Part shown: positions 7,950-16,011 of the stretch, in pieces
Layout: each line of letters begins with the position of its first letter
Position numbering within the stretch: position 1 is the stretch's first letter
The notes under the pieces: model-generated
What the model saw: the letters and a program-made list of their open reading frames with translations, nothing else
Database searches by the model: none
Told to the model about the DNA's origin: nothing
Translations under genes and position numbers: made by a program
Assembly: GCA_937916125.1 (NCBI GenBank)
Contig: CALGGE010000033.1
Span: 1-50,232 of the forward strand
Origin: an uncultured Elusimicrobia bacterium
GTDB lineage: Bacteria; Elusimicrobiota; Endomicrobiia; Endomicrobiales; Endomicrobiaceae
Direction of reading: 5' to 3'
Length of the DNA: 50,232 bases

Positions 7950-9248
7950 ATGAAAAAAATAATTTCTTTGATATTAGTGCTTTTTGTTGTTTCGTCGTTA
8001 TCATATGCTTTAACCAATAAAGACGAAATTGTAAACGTAACCGGCATAACTGATACCGTTTCCGTAAACAATTCGGGAAATAAACTTTCTCCCAACGGAG
8101 ACGATACTTTGGAAAACATAGATTTTTATGTTGTTATGCCTCAAAAAAAGTCCAAAGTAAAAAATTGGAGTTTCTCTATTATTAATAAACAGACTTCCGA
8201 AGTCGCTTACAACCTTATGGGTAAAAAAGAAATCCCGGCTGTTATAACTTGGAACGGGAAAAACGAGGCCGGAGCTGTTGTTGAAGGTTCGTACGGATAT
8301 ATATTTACCGCAGATATAAACAAAGAAAATATTAAAATAGCTCAAGACGGAATTATCGTAGATATTACGCCTCCGTATTTATCAATTGCTTTACAGAAAG
8401 ATACTTTCTTTGCCGACAAAGAAAAAAATAAATTTGAAAAAGAACTTTCCATAGTCTTAAATACTGGCGATGAAAATAAAATAGATTTATCCAAAACAAA
8501 ATTGGAAATAGTTAATACAAGAAATAAAATTGTTAAGTCGTGGTCTTTTTCCGAAGAAAAAGTTGTTCCGGGAGTGATTTATTGGGACGGTGTGGATGAT
8601 ATTTACGGAACTGTTGTTCCCGCGGGAGAATACAGTGCAATTTTTAAATCCTGCGATGAATTCAATAATAATTCAAGTACGTTTTCTACTTTTACGGTAT
8701 TTGATAAAGCAAAAGGCGATTCCAAAATTGTAGTTAAGGAAGAACCGAGAGGGTTACTTGTTAACCTTTCAAGCAATATCTTGTTTGCTTCGGAAAAAGC
8801 CGTTTTGAAAAAGGAAGCTGCGGCATCTCTTGACGAAACGATTGATCTTTTAAATACTTATCCCGCAAACAAAGTTTTGATTGAAGGCTATACCGATTCT
8901 ACCGGGGATAATAAGAAGAATTTAAAACTTTCTTATGACAGAGCAAAAGCCGTATATTCTTATTTGGTTAAGAAAGGAATAAGAGCGGACAGGTTGACGG
9001 CGGTAGGTTACGGTTCAAAAAATCCTATTGCCACAAATAAAACAGCTGTCGGAAGATCTCAGAACAGAAGAGTTAATATTATAATTTTGAAAAATATGGA
9101 TGAACAGACAGATAAATCAAAAAACGAAAAAATAAAACAATCTAAACCGAAAAAGATACAATCCGTTGAAGAATCGGCGTCTTCCTTTGAACAGATATCT
9201 GTTCCGAGCGAAGATGTAATTGAAGTAATTGAAATATTGGAGGACTAA
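7950..9248 (+). CDS. Exported OmpA-family peptidoglycan-associated protein with Ig-like repeats
   Basis: A 432-aa protein. A signal peptide spans about residues 1-21 (ISLILVLFVVSSLSYA). Two related FlgD-Ig-like modules follow, each with the pattern W-S-F..., V-I-T/Y-W-x-G, G-x-Y-x-x-I/F (about 50-125 and 150-240); the first opens LSPNGDDTLEN, a motif seen in secreted beta-sandwich proteins. A C-terminal OmpA domain (about 270-380: VLIEGYTDSTGDNKKNLKLS, YGSKNPIATN, RSQNRRVNIIIL) would bind peptidoglycan in the periplasm. About 50 charged residues end the protein. It is the first gene of a tight set with the DegT aminotransferase (2-base gap). It likely anchors the outer membrane or an appendage to the wall; the partner of the Ig modules is unknown. 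Confidence 0.82.
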   Translation: MKKIISLILVLFVVSSLSYALTNKDEIVNVTGITDTVSVNNSGNKLSPNGDDTLENIDFYVVMPQKKSKVKNWSFSIINKQTSEVAYNLMGKKEIPAVITWNGKNEAGAVVEGSYGYIFTADINKENIKIAQDGIIVDITPPYLSIALQKDTFFADKEKNKFEKELSIVLNTGDENKIDLSKTKLEIVNTRNKIVKSWSFSEEKVVPGVIYWDGVDDIYGTVVPAGEYSAIFKSCDEFNNNSSTFSTFTVFDKAKGDSKIVVKEEPRGLLVNLSSNILFASEKAVLKKEAAASLDETIDLLNTYPANKVLIEGYTDSTGDNKKNLKLSYDRAKAVYSYLVKKGIRADRLTAVGYGSKNPIATNKTAVGRSQNRRVNIIILKNMDEQTDKSKNEKIKQSKPKKIQSVEESASSFEQISVPSEDVIEVIEILED

Positions 9249-9250
9249 AT

Positions 9251-10345
9251 ATGATTCCTTTAGCAAAACCTATTCTCGGAAAGAGAGAAAAACAATTAAT
9301 TAATGAAGTAATAGATTCAGGCATTATCGCAAGCGGAAAATATGTTGAAAAATTCGAACAGATGTTTGCAAAAGTTTCAAGTGCAAAATATGCGGTTGTT
9401 TGTTCCAACGGAACGACGGCACTTAATACAGCTATTCTTTCGTGCGGAATTAAGCCGGGAGATAAAGTTATAACTACTCCTTTTACTTTTATTGCCACTT
9501 CAAATTCAATTCTTTATTGCGGAGCAAAACCGATATTTGCAGATATCGATCCGAAAACTTATGATATCGATCCGAAATCTGTCGAGAAAATATTGAAAAA
9601 AGAAAAAAATGTTAAAGCCGTTATATGTGTTCATTTGTACGGGTTGCCGTGCGATATGGGCGAACTTTTAAAACTTAAGAAAAAATATAAATTTGTTTTG
9701 ATTGAAGATGCCTGTCAGGCACATTTGGCAAAGTATAAAAATAAAACAGTCGGAACTATCGGCGATGCGGGAGCTTTTTCGTTTTATGCTACTAAGAATA
9801 TGACTACCGGTGAAGGCGGTGCGGTTTTAACAAATAATTCAAAAACTGAAAAACTTGCACGTAAAATTATAAATCACGGAAGAATGGCTCATTACGGGCA
9901 TGATATATTAGGTTATAATTTCAGATTGACAAATGTTTGTGCAGCTATCGGTATAGCTCAGTGCGAACAAATAAAAAAATGGACGAAACAAAGAATTGCC
10001 AATGCCAAAAAATTATCCGACGGATTAAAAGATATTGATTTTCTTGAAACTCCGTTTGTTCCGAAAGGTTATACGCATGTTTATCATCAATATACCGTCA
10101 GAGTTAAAGACGGTTTAAGAGATAAGTTTATGCAATATTTAAAAGATAACGGTATCGGTTGCGGAATACATTATCCTGAAGTTCTTCACAGACAGCCGTT
10201 ATATAAAAGTTTAGGTTATAAACAAAATCTTTGTCCCGTCGCAGAACAGGCAACAAAAGAAGTTTTGTCGTTGCCGGTTCATCCGTCGCTTTCAAATAAA
10301 GATATATATACAATTATTAAAGTAATAAAAGGTTTTAAAAAATGA
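9251..10345 (+). CDS. DegT/DnrJ/EryC1/StrS aminotransferase (possible GnnB)
   Basis: A 364-aa PLP enzyme with LIEDACQAHLAKYK (aromatic ring-stacking region), AGAFSFYATKNMTTGEGGAV (PLP Lys182) and the C-terminal GIHYPEVLHRQPLY and CPVAEQATKEVLSLPVHP motifs of sugar aminotransferases. The family converts a keto-sugar nucleotide to an amino sugar. The next gene overlaps by 4 bases (ATGA) and encodes a Gfo/Idh dehydrogenase. This pairing recalls GnnA/GnnB, which make UDP-2,3-diamino-GlcN for amide-linked lipid A, but other diamino or dideoxyamino sugars are possible. GGAGG overlaps the end of the OmpA gene and serves as ribosome site. Confidence 0.88.
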   Translation: MIPLAKPILGKREKQLINEVIDSGIIASGKYVEKFEQMFAKVSSAKYAVVCSNGTTALNTAILSCGIKPGDKVITTPFTFIATSNSILYCGAKPIFADIDPKTYDIDPKSVEKILKKEKNVKAVICVHLYGLPCDMGELLKLKKKYKFVLIEDACQAHLAKYKNKTVGTIGDAGAFSFYATKNMTTGEGGAVLTNNSKTEKLARKIINHGRMAHYGHDILGYNFRLTNVCAAIGIAQCEQIKKWTKQRIANAKKLSDGLKDIDFLETPFVPKGYTHVYHQYTVRVKDGLRDKFMQYLKDNGIGCGIHYPEVLHRQPLYKSLGYKQNLCPVAEQATKEVLSLPVHPSLSNKDIYTIIKVIKGFKK

Positions 10346-11280
10346 GTAAAATAAAAATTGCAGTTATTGGTGTAGGTTCGTTAGGTCAGCATCATGCAAG
10401 AATTTTGTCGACGCATGAAAATGCGGAACTTATCGGTGTTGTGGATGCCGATGCCAAAAGAGGAGAAACTATTGCAAAAAAATGCAATACTGTTAATTTT
10501 ACCGACGTTAAAGATGTTATCGGTAAAATACAGGCTGCAGTAATTTCAGTGCCTACTCCGTATCATTATGATATAGCAAAGCAGCTTCTTGAAGCAGGAG
10601 TTCATTGTCTCGTTGAGAAACCTTTTACCGAGACAGTTGAACAATCTACCGAACTTATCAGAATTGCCAGAGATAAAAATCTTGTTTTACAGGTCGGACA
10701 TGTTGAAAGATTTAATCCGGCAATTATTGCAGCATATCCTTATGTAAAAGAACCTAAATTTATAGAAGTTAATCGTCTCGGGCCATACGACCCCAGAACA
10801 AGTCACATCGGTGTAGTTCTTGATTTGATGATACACGATTTGGATATGCTTTTGAACTTTGTTAAAAGTAAAGTTGTAAGTTTTGAGGCTTACGGTGCGA
10901 AAATTCTTTCCGAGCATGAAGATATTGCAAAAGTCAGAATAAAATTTGCCAACGGTTGTGTAGCAGATGTTTCCACCAGCAGAGTAACTATAGATAAATA
11001 CAGAAAAATAAGAATTTTCCAGAAAGACAGTTATGTTTCCGTCGATTATGCCGGAAAAAGTTTAAAAATATATCAAAAGAAGCCTAACGTTTCCGTAGTA
11101 AAAAGTTTGTTTGATATAGATGTTATTAAGCCGAAGGTACAGACAGGAGAGCCTTTAGCTTATGAATTGACGCACTTTTTAAATTGTGTTATCGAAGGTA
11201 AAAAGCCTTTGGTTTCAGGCGAGCAGGGAAGAGATGCACTTGAACTTGCTCATGATATTCTGCACTATATGCAGTTTTAG
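10342..11280 (+). CDS. Gfo/Idh/MocA-family dehydrogenase (possible GnnA)
   Basis: A 312-aa NAD(P)-dependent oxidoreductase. The N-terminal Rossmann fold has IAVIGVGSLGQHHARIL. The family EKP motif appears as CLVEKPFTE (Lys93), followed by VLQVGHVERFNPAI, a signature common among Gfo/Idh proteins found beside lipid A genes. The C-terminal alpha/beta domain holds MIHDLDMLLNFV with the catalytic-region His/Asp. It would oxidise C-3 of a UDP-sugar before transamination by the preceding gene, with which it shares a 4-base overlap. The lipid A assignment is inference from the pair and the GHVERFNPA motif; no lpx gene is in the window. Confidence 0.85.
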   Translation: MSKIKIAVIGVGSLGQHHARILSTHENAELIGVVDADAKRGETIAKKCNTVNFTDVKDVIGKIQAAVISVPTPYHYDIAKQLLEAGVHCLVEKPFTETVEQSTELIRIARDKNLVLQVGHVERFNPAIIAAYPYVKEPKFIEVNRLGPYDPRTSHIGVVLDLMIHDLDMLLNFVKSKVVSFEAYGAKILSEHEDIAKVRIKFANGCVADVSTSRVTIDKYRKIRIFQKDSYVSVDYAGKSLKIYQKKPNVSVVKSLFDIDVIKPKVQTGEPLAYELTHFLNCVIEGKKPLVSGEQGRDALELAHDILHYMQF

Positions 11281-11362
11281 AAATTATTAAAAATATTAAA
11301 GAAGCCTGTCATATCGGGTTCCGGAAGAGAGCGTATCTTTAAATTAAAAAATCTTATCAACT

Positions 11363-11385
11363 AAGAAATCAAAAAATGATTTCTT
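11363..11385. promoter_or_regulatory. Hairpin directly before the ribosome site of the FadL/PorV-like gene
   Basis: A perfect 9-bp stem AAGAAATCA / TGATTTCTT with an AAAAA loop, immediately followed by GAGGAG (11386-11391) and the ATG at 11403. This placement matches the hairpin-SD leaders before fabG and the acyl-CoA dehydrogenase. Confidence 0.5.
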
Positions 11386-11402
11386 GAGGAGAAAACAAAA
11401 AA

Positions 11403-12515
11403 ATGAAACTTAAAATGTTGTTGACGCTAATGTTGGTTGCAGGTCTTGCCACAATGTCTTACGCCAAAAGTCACTTTATTACACCGGGTGCGAGAGCAGG
11501 CGGTTACGGAACGGCTTTTGTTGCTGTTGCCGATGATTTAACCGCAATCTATTACAACCCTGCAGGTCTTGCTTATCAGGAAGATACTCAGGTTATGGCA
11601 TCTTTGTTTTATATTGATTATCCCGTAACCACCAATCGTGAAGTACCTTTGGGCACCGGTCTTACTTCAAAAGAATACAAAACAAATGCATTGGTTCCTT
11701 TTGTAGGTTTTTCCACAAAATTCTATTATGATACCGTTATTGCCGCAGGTGTTTATGCTATAGGCGGAGGCGGCGGACAAGTGAAAGATTTACCTGCCGG
11801 AGTTAAAATAGAAGGTCAGCAAAGTTTTATGATTTACAACATATCTTTGGCAAAAAAAATAACCGATAAACTTTCTTTAGGTTTGGGCTTTGATGCAATC
11901 CAAATGCAGGATAAAATGGTTGTAAATGTCGCTGGCGTTGATTACAACAGGAGTGCTTTCGGGTTTCAGGGCGATTTAGGTATTATGTTAAAACCGGTAG
12001 AAAAGCTCTCAACGGCATTTGTTGTAAGAACGGGAACATATATCGGCTTACCGGAAGAAAATAACCCTGCTGCAAAAACTTTCGGTGCAAGAGATGGTTA
12101 TACATATCCGTTAACTCTTGAATTCGGTGCGGCTTATGATGTGTTTGACAACTTTACGCTTGCTGCAGCTCTTACGAGAAATAAATATTCTTGGTTAGGT
12201 GTTCGCTTTCAGGATACGACGCAGATTAGAGTCGGAACGGAATACAGACCTACAGATAAATTGTCATTGCATCTCGGATTTTATTCCGATCCTAACATAA
12301 TAAAAGATACATATAAAGATTCTTACGGTTTAACTAACCTTGATATGTATAATATGAAATATTTTACTGCCGGTGTTGAATACAATTTTACGGATGCTTT
12401 GAAAGCAGGTTTGTCTTTTACACATTCTTGTACGAACCCTGTAACAAAAGACGGTATAACTTACAAATATGAAGTTAATTTAGGCAGATTTGATATCAGC
12501 TATAAATTCTTATAA
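11403..12515 (+). CDS. FadL/PorV-like outer-membrane beta-barrel protein
   Basis: A 370-aa protein with a clear signal peptide (MLLTLMLVAGLATMSYA, cleaved near residue 21). The mature start PGARAGGYGTAFVAVADDLT and AIYYNPAGLAY is the signature of the OMPP1/FadL/PorV (UPF0164) outer-membrane family. The rest alternates short beta-strands (for example TLEFGAAYDVFDNFTLAAAL and YFTAGVEYNFTDALKAGLSF) and ends in a strand closing with Phe-Leu. Members transport hydrophobic compounds or act in type IX secretion-like systems; no secretion genes are adjacent, so a transport or structural role is more likely. Strong ribosome site and a 3' terminator suggest a monocistronic, well-expressed gene. Confidence 0.82.
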   Translation: MKLKMLLTLMLVAGLATMSYAKSHFITPGARAGGYGTAFVAVADDLTAIYYNPAGLAYQEDTQVMASLFYIDYPVTTNREVPLGTGLTSKEYKTNALVPFVGFSTKFYYDTVIAAGVYAIGGGGGQVKDLPAGVKIEGQQSFMIYNISLAKKITDKLSLGLGFDAIQMQDKMVVNVAGVDYNRSAFGFQGDLGIMLKPVEKLSTAFVVRTGTYIGLPEENNPAAKTFGARDGYTYPLTLEFGAAYDVFDNFTLAAALTRNKYSWLGVRFQDTTQIRVGTEYRPTDKLSLHLGFYSDPNIIKDTYKDSYGLTNLDMYNMKYFTAGVEYNFTDALKAGLSFTHSCTNPVTKDGITYKYEVNLGRFDISYKFL

Positions 12516-12549
12516 TAAAGAAATGCAGGCAATTTTTGCTTAAAAGCTT

Positions 12550-12579
12550 AAGGGTGAAGGGGTAAAACCCTTCACCCTT
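12550..12579 (+). terminator. Terminator after the FadL/PorV-like gene
   Basis: A perfect 12-bp GC-containing stem (AAGGGTGAAGGG / CCCTTCACCCTT) with a GTAAAA loop, 35 bases after the stop codon and followed by a T-rich run. Confidence 0.75.
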
Positions 12580-12582
12580 TCA

Positions 12583-12770
12583 ACTTTTCAATTGTAGTTC
12601 CGTCTGTCATTCCCGAGCGTCTTTGTCGGGAATCTCGCAGTTGCTGTTTGTCGTTGTAGTTGCCGTTGTCGTTCATTATACATTATACATTATACATTAT
12701 ACATTGTACATTGCAGTTGTTGTTGTCGTTGAAACTTTTTAACTCTTCAACTATTCAACTCTTCAACTGT
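12583..12770. repeat. Composite intergenic repeat, minus orientation
   Basis: This fills most of the 293-base gap before the beta-CASP gene. In order it holds: an ATTCCCGA / TCGGGAAT inverted repeat (12609-12633) inside a TGTCATTCCC type element; GTTGYY tracts (about 12641-12672); five 7-bp units CATTATA x4 + CATTGTA (12674-12708); another GTTGTY tract; and 8-bp units AACTCTTC, AACTATTC, AACTCTTC, AACTG (12741-12769). The same modules recur, mostly reversed, at 27904, 45183 and 50100. No promoter on the plus strand is obvious. No gene is seen in this gap. Confidence 0.85.
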
Positions 12771-12808
12771 AATTGTATATTTTTAATGTCTAAAAACGGG
12801 ATAATCTG

Positions 12809-14377
12809 ATGAGGAAAATTTATTTTGTTTTGAGTTTTTTATTTTTGTTTTTTGCGGGAAATTTATATGCACAAATTTCCGTTGAATATTTCGGCGGAGC
12901 GGGAAGAGTTTCCGGTTCTTGTGCCTTGGTAAAGACCGACGAAATGTCCGTAATTGTGGATTGCGGCAGCTTTTATGAGGAAAACAATCTTCCGACATAT
13001 AACGATACTATTGACGAAAAACTTGTAAATGCCGATGCTATGGTGCTTACGCATGCTCACAACGATCACAGCGGAAAGATTTCTCTGTTGATAAGTGAAG
13101 GATACAAAGGTAAAATTTACTGCACTAAAGCAACAAGAAAAATTCTTTTTGAAATTTTTGACGACGGCTGGACTCACTCCGACGTTAAACAGAAATATTT
13201 TTGGTCGAAAAAAGCAAGGTTGAATATTGAAAAAATCCATAAAGGAATATTGTCCGTCCACTGGTATAATGATTGTAAGAAAAATATTATAAATATTGAA
13301 CAAGTCGAAGAAGCGATTTCTCTCAGTCAATTAAAAAAAGAATATGATATCAATATGAAATTGTGCAAGAACTGTTTGAAAAAAGAGCTCGAAAAAACGC
13401 AAAAACATTTTGTTGATATTCCGTATAAAGAAAATATAGAACTTTCGGATAAAATAAATTTTATCCTGTTTGATGCGGGGCATATTACGGGCTCTGCAAG
13501 TGTAATGTTTAATATTTATGACGATAATGAGATAAAAAAGATTGCTTTCTCAGGAGATCTTGGCAGCAATTTGTCAAAAATAACTCCCGACAAAGATATA
13601 ATACCTAAAGCCGATTATGTCTTTATAGAAACTACTTACGGTGCTTCGGATAAAAATGTTGTTTATTCCGATTATGATATTTTTCAGAATGCCGTCGCCA
13701 ATGCTCTGAAAGACAATAAAATAGTTTGGATACCGTCATTATCTTTGCACAGAACACAGAAAATTTTATATGAAATTAAACAGGCACAAATGAAAGGTCT
13801 TATCGGTGAAGATGTTCCGGTATATTCTCTGTCTCCGTCGTCAAACGGCATAACAAAACAGTATGAAAACGAATTGAAACATCCGTCGGATGAAAAATGG
13901 TTTAAAGATGAAGTTTATGAAACAGGATCTTTCCTGCCCGCAAAATATATTGTAACAAAACCTAAAAATCAAAAATTTCCCGCACCCTGTATAATAATTT
14001 CCGCAAGCGGAATGATGAATCAGGGTGTATCTTATACTCTGTTGAACAAATTGCTTCCTTTTGATAATGTGGAAGTTTTTTTGGTCAGCTATGCTGCACC
14101 GCAAACACCTGCCGGCTTATTAAAGAAAGGTGCAAAATATATTAAAACAAAATTCGGCAAAATGGATGTTAATGCTAATATAAATATTTTTAATATTTTT
14201 TCCGACCATGCCGATAGTGCAGAACTTCTTCGATGGCTTTCCAATCAGGATGAAAATACGCAACTGTTTTTGGTGCATGGCGAAAAGGATGTCCTCAAAA
14301 AAGCCCAAAAGAAATATAAATCAAAAGGCTTCCCCGACACTAAAATCGCTATCATCGGCTCCCACCCGTTACAATAA
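12809..14377 (+). CDS. Exported beta-CASP metallo-beta-lactamase (CPSF/RNase-like)
   Basis: A 522-aa protein with an N-terminal signal peptide (FVLSFLFLFFAGNLYA, cleavage near residue 21). It then shows the YFGGAGRVSGSC start of the MBL/beta-CASP family. All motifs are present: THAHNDHSG (H82, H84, D86, H87), AGHITGSA (H225), SGDLG (D250), beta-CASP motif A IETTYG (E274), motif B SDHADS (H467) and motif C VHGEKD (H490). Family members are normally cytoplasmic RNases or DNA-repair nucleases, so an intact enzyme behind a signal peptide is unusual and implies periplasmic nucleic acid processing. An insert of about 70 residues (about 140-215) carries a CKNC pair. Only a weak ribosome site is seen. 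Confidence 0.85.
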   Translation: MRKIYFVLSFLFLFFAGNLYAQISVEYFGGAGRVSGSCALVKTDEMSVIVDCGSFYEENNLPTYNDTIDEKLVNADAMVLTHAHNDHSGKISLLISEGYKGKIYCTKATRKILFEIFDDGWTHSDVKQKYFWSKKARLNIEKIHKGILSVHWYNDCKKNIINIEQVEEAISLSQLKKEYDINMKLCKNCLKKELEKTQKHFVDIPYKENIELSDKINFILFDAGHITGSASVMFNIYDDNEIKKIAFSGDLGSNLSKITPDKDIIPKADYVFIETTYGASDKNVVYSDYDIFQNAVANALKDNKIVWIPSLSLHRTQKILYEIKQAQMKGLIGEDVPVYSLSPSSNGITKQYENELKHPSDEKWFKDEVYETGSFLPAKYIVTKPKNQKFPAPCIIISASGMMNQGVSYTLLNKLLPFDNVEVFLVSYAAPQTPAGLLKKGAKYIKTKFGKMDVNANINIFNIFSDHADSAELLRWLSNQDENTQLFLVHGEKDVLKKAQKKYKSKGFPDTKIAIIGSHPLQ

Positions 14378-14410
14378 ATCCGCACGGGAAATCGTAATAA
14401 AACATATTTT

Positions 14411-14449
14411 AATTGCAAATCACAAAATTTCCTTCTTGCGATTTTTTTT
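14411..14449 (+). terminator. Terminator after the beta-CASP gene, overlapping the ackA promoter
   Basis: Stem AATTGCAA / TTGCGATT (8 bp, one G-T pair) with a 17-base loop, followed by eight T. The right arm contains the -35 box of the ackA promoter, so termination and initiation signals share bases. Confidence 0.6.
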
Positions 14450-14464
14450 AATTTATTGTATAAT
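14436..14464 (+). promoter_or_regulatory. ackA promoter, TTGCGA-17-TATAAT
   Basis: TTGCGA at 14436-14441, exactly 17 bases, then consensus TATAAT at 14459-14464. This gives a leader of about 30 bases containing the AAAGGAAAGGAA ribosome site. Confidence 0.75.
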
Positions 14465-14502
14465 ACTTCACTGTAAATTTTACAAAAGGAAAGGAAATAA
14501 AA

Positions 14503-15714
14503 ATGAAAGTTTTAGTTGTTAATTGCGGTTCATCGTCGGTAAAATATTCTTTGTTTGATATGGAAAAAGAGCAGAAAATAGCGTGGGGGCTTGTAGAGTG
14601 CATAGGGCTTGAAGAATCTTTCTATAAAAGACAAACTTTAACCGTCCCTCAGGTAAAAACCGCATGCAAAGTTGCCAATCATTTCGAGGCTGTTCAAATA
14701 ATCATAAAAGATTTGCTTGACGAAAAAACAGGCAGCATAAAAGATATAAACGAAATTAAAGTCGTAGGACACAGAGTAGTTCACGGCGGATATAAATTTT
14801 CTAAACCCGTCTTGGTAGATGAACAGGTAAAAAAAGATCTTAAAGAATGTTATTCAATAGCTCCTCTTCATACACCACACCATTATGCAGGTATTGAGGC
14901 CGTGGAGAAAATGCTTCCGGGAATACCTTCGGTTTTGGTATTCGATACGGCATTTCATCAGACGATGCCCGACTATGCCTACAGATATGCAATACCCGAA
15001 GAATATTACGAACAGGACCATGTAAGAAGATACGGTATGCATGGAACTTCTCATAAATATGTTACTCGTAAAGCAGCGGAAATGTTGAATATTGCGACGG
15101 ATAAAGTGAATTTAATCACATGTCATTTAGGTAACGGCAGTTCAATTACCGCAATTAAAAACGGTAAAGTTATTGATACATCCATGGGCTTTACTCCTCT
15201 TGCAGGACTTGTTATGGGAACAAGATGCGGAGATATTGATCCTGCGGTTATCGTTCATATTTTGGCAAAATATCCTAAAATGACTTCCGACGAATTGAAT
15301 AATCTTTTAAATAAGCAGAGCGGTGTTGCCGCAGTTTCGGGAATTGCCGGCGGAGATATGAGAGAAGTAGAAGATGCAATGATTGCAGGCAACAAAAAGG
15401 CAGAACTTGCATTTAATATGTTGTGCTACAGTGCAAAAAAATATTTGTGTGCATATTACGGAATACTGAACGGTATCGACGGTATAGTGTTTACCGCCGG
15501 AATAGGGGAGAATTCTCCGTTGACCAGAGAAAAAATTTGCGAAGGTCTTGATAATTTGGGAATAAAAATAGATAAAGCTTTGAATGCTCCAAGAAGCAGC
15601 AAAGAGAGATTTATTTCCTCACAGGATTCAAAAATAAAAGTTATGGTTATACCTACAAATGAAGAATTAATGATAGCAAGAGAAAGCTTACAGGTTCTTA
15701 ATAACGGGAAATAG
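14503..15714 (+). CDS. ackA: Acetate kinase
   Basis: A 403-aa protein with all ASKHA acetate kinase signatures: LVVNCGSSSVKYSLF (residues 3-17), VGHRVVHGG, VFDTAFHQTMP, RRYGMHGTSHKYV, LITCHLGNGSSITAIKNGK, GFTPLAGLVMGTRCGDIDPA and FTAGIGENSP. It makes ATP from acetyl phosphate during fermentation in the cytoplasm. No phosphotransacetylase gene is adjacent, so the pta partner must lie elsewhere. It has its own promoter overlapping the upstream terminator. Confidence 0.98.
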   Translation: MKVLVVNCGSSSVKYSLFDMEKEQKIAWGLVECIGLEESFYKRQTLTVPQVKTACKVANHFEAVQIIIKDLLDEKTGSIKDINEIKVVGHRVVHGGYKFSKPVLVDEQVKKDLKECYSIAPLHTPHHYAGIEAVEKMLPGIPSVLVFDTAFHQTMPDYAYRYAIPEEYYEQDHVRRYGMHGTSHKYVTRKAAEMLNIATDKVNLITCHLGNGSSITAIKNGKVIDTSMGFTPLAGLVMGTRCGDIDPAVIVHILAKYPKMTSDELNNLLNKQSGVAAVSGIAGGDMREVEDAMIAGNKKAELAFNMLCYSAKKYLCAYYGILNGIDGIVFTAGIGENSPLTREKICEGLDNLGIKIDKALNAPRSSKERFISSQDSKIKVMVIPTNEELMIARESLQVLNNGK

Positions 15715-15725
15715 TAAAAAAACAG

Positions 15726-15754
15726 GTGACAAATAAAAAAAAATTTGCTATAAT
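15726..15754 (+). promoter_or_regulatory. Promoter upstream of tRNA-Ala, GTGACA-17-TATAAT
   Basis: GTGACA at 15726-15731 (one off consensus), a 17-base spacer and TATAAT at 15749-15754, about 70 bases before the tRNA gene. A repeat block lies between promoter and tRNA. Confidence 0.6.
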
Positions 15755-15769
15755 TCTCGTAGAAGATTA

Positions 15770-15822
15770 GAGAAATCGCAAAGCGATTCAACTCTTTAAC
15801 TGTTCAATTATCGTTGTCGTAT
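15770..15822. repeat. Composite repeat before tRNA-Ala
   Basis: AATCGC-AAA-GCGATT hairpin (15774-15788) followed by 8-bp units related to AACTMTTC (CAACTCTTTAACTGTTCAA) and ATCGTTGTCGT. The hairpin is the same as those before fabG and the acyl-CoA dehydrogenase. It would lie in the 5' part of the tRNA precursor. Confidence 0.7.
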
Positions 15823-15823
15823 C

Positions 15824-15896
<73 letters not shown>

Positions 15897-15974
15897 CCTT
15901 TTTTTTACAATCCTTTCGATTTTTTCCCGGTATTCTTGAAGTTGCGGATAAGATTTTATTTCAGCTTCTATTTA

Positions 15975-16003
15975 TTGCATTTTTTATCGTTTTTTAATAT
16001 AAT
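15975..16003 (+). promoter_or_regulatory. gmk promoter, TTGCAT-17-TATAAT (leaderless)
   Basis: TTGCAT 15975-15980, 17 bases, TATAAT 15998-16003. Only 8 bases separate the -10 box from the ATG of gmk, so transcription should start at or within 1-2 bases of the start codon. Confidence 0.7.
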
Positions 16004-16011
16004 ATACTTTT

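Noticed and set aside
12641..12770. Possible CRISPR array in the tandem repeats
   Set aside because: Units are 6-8 bp and contiguous, with no unique spacers and no cas genes.
14208..14522. Plus-strand frame overlapping the end of the beta-CASP gene and the ackA promoter
   Set aside because: No ribosome site, no homology, covers a promoter and terminator.
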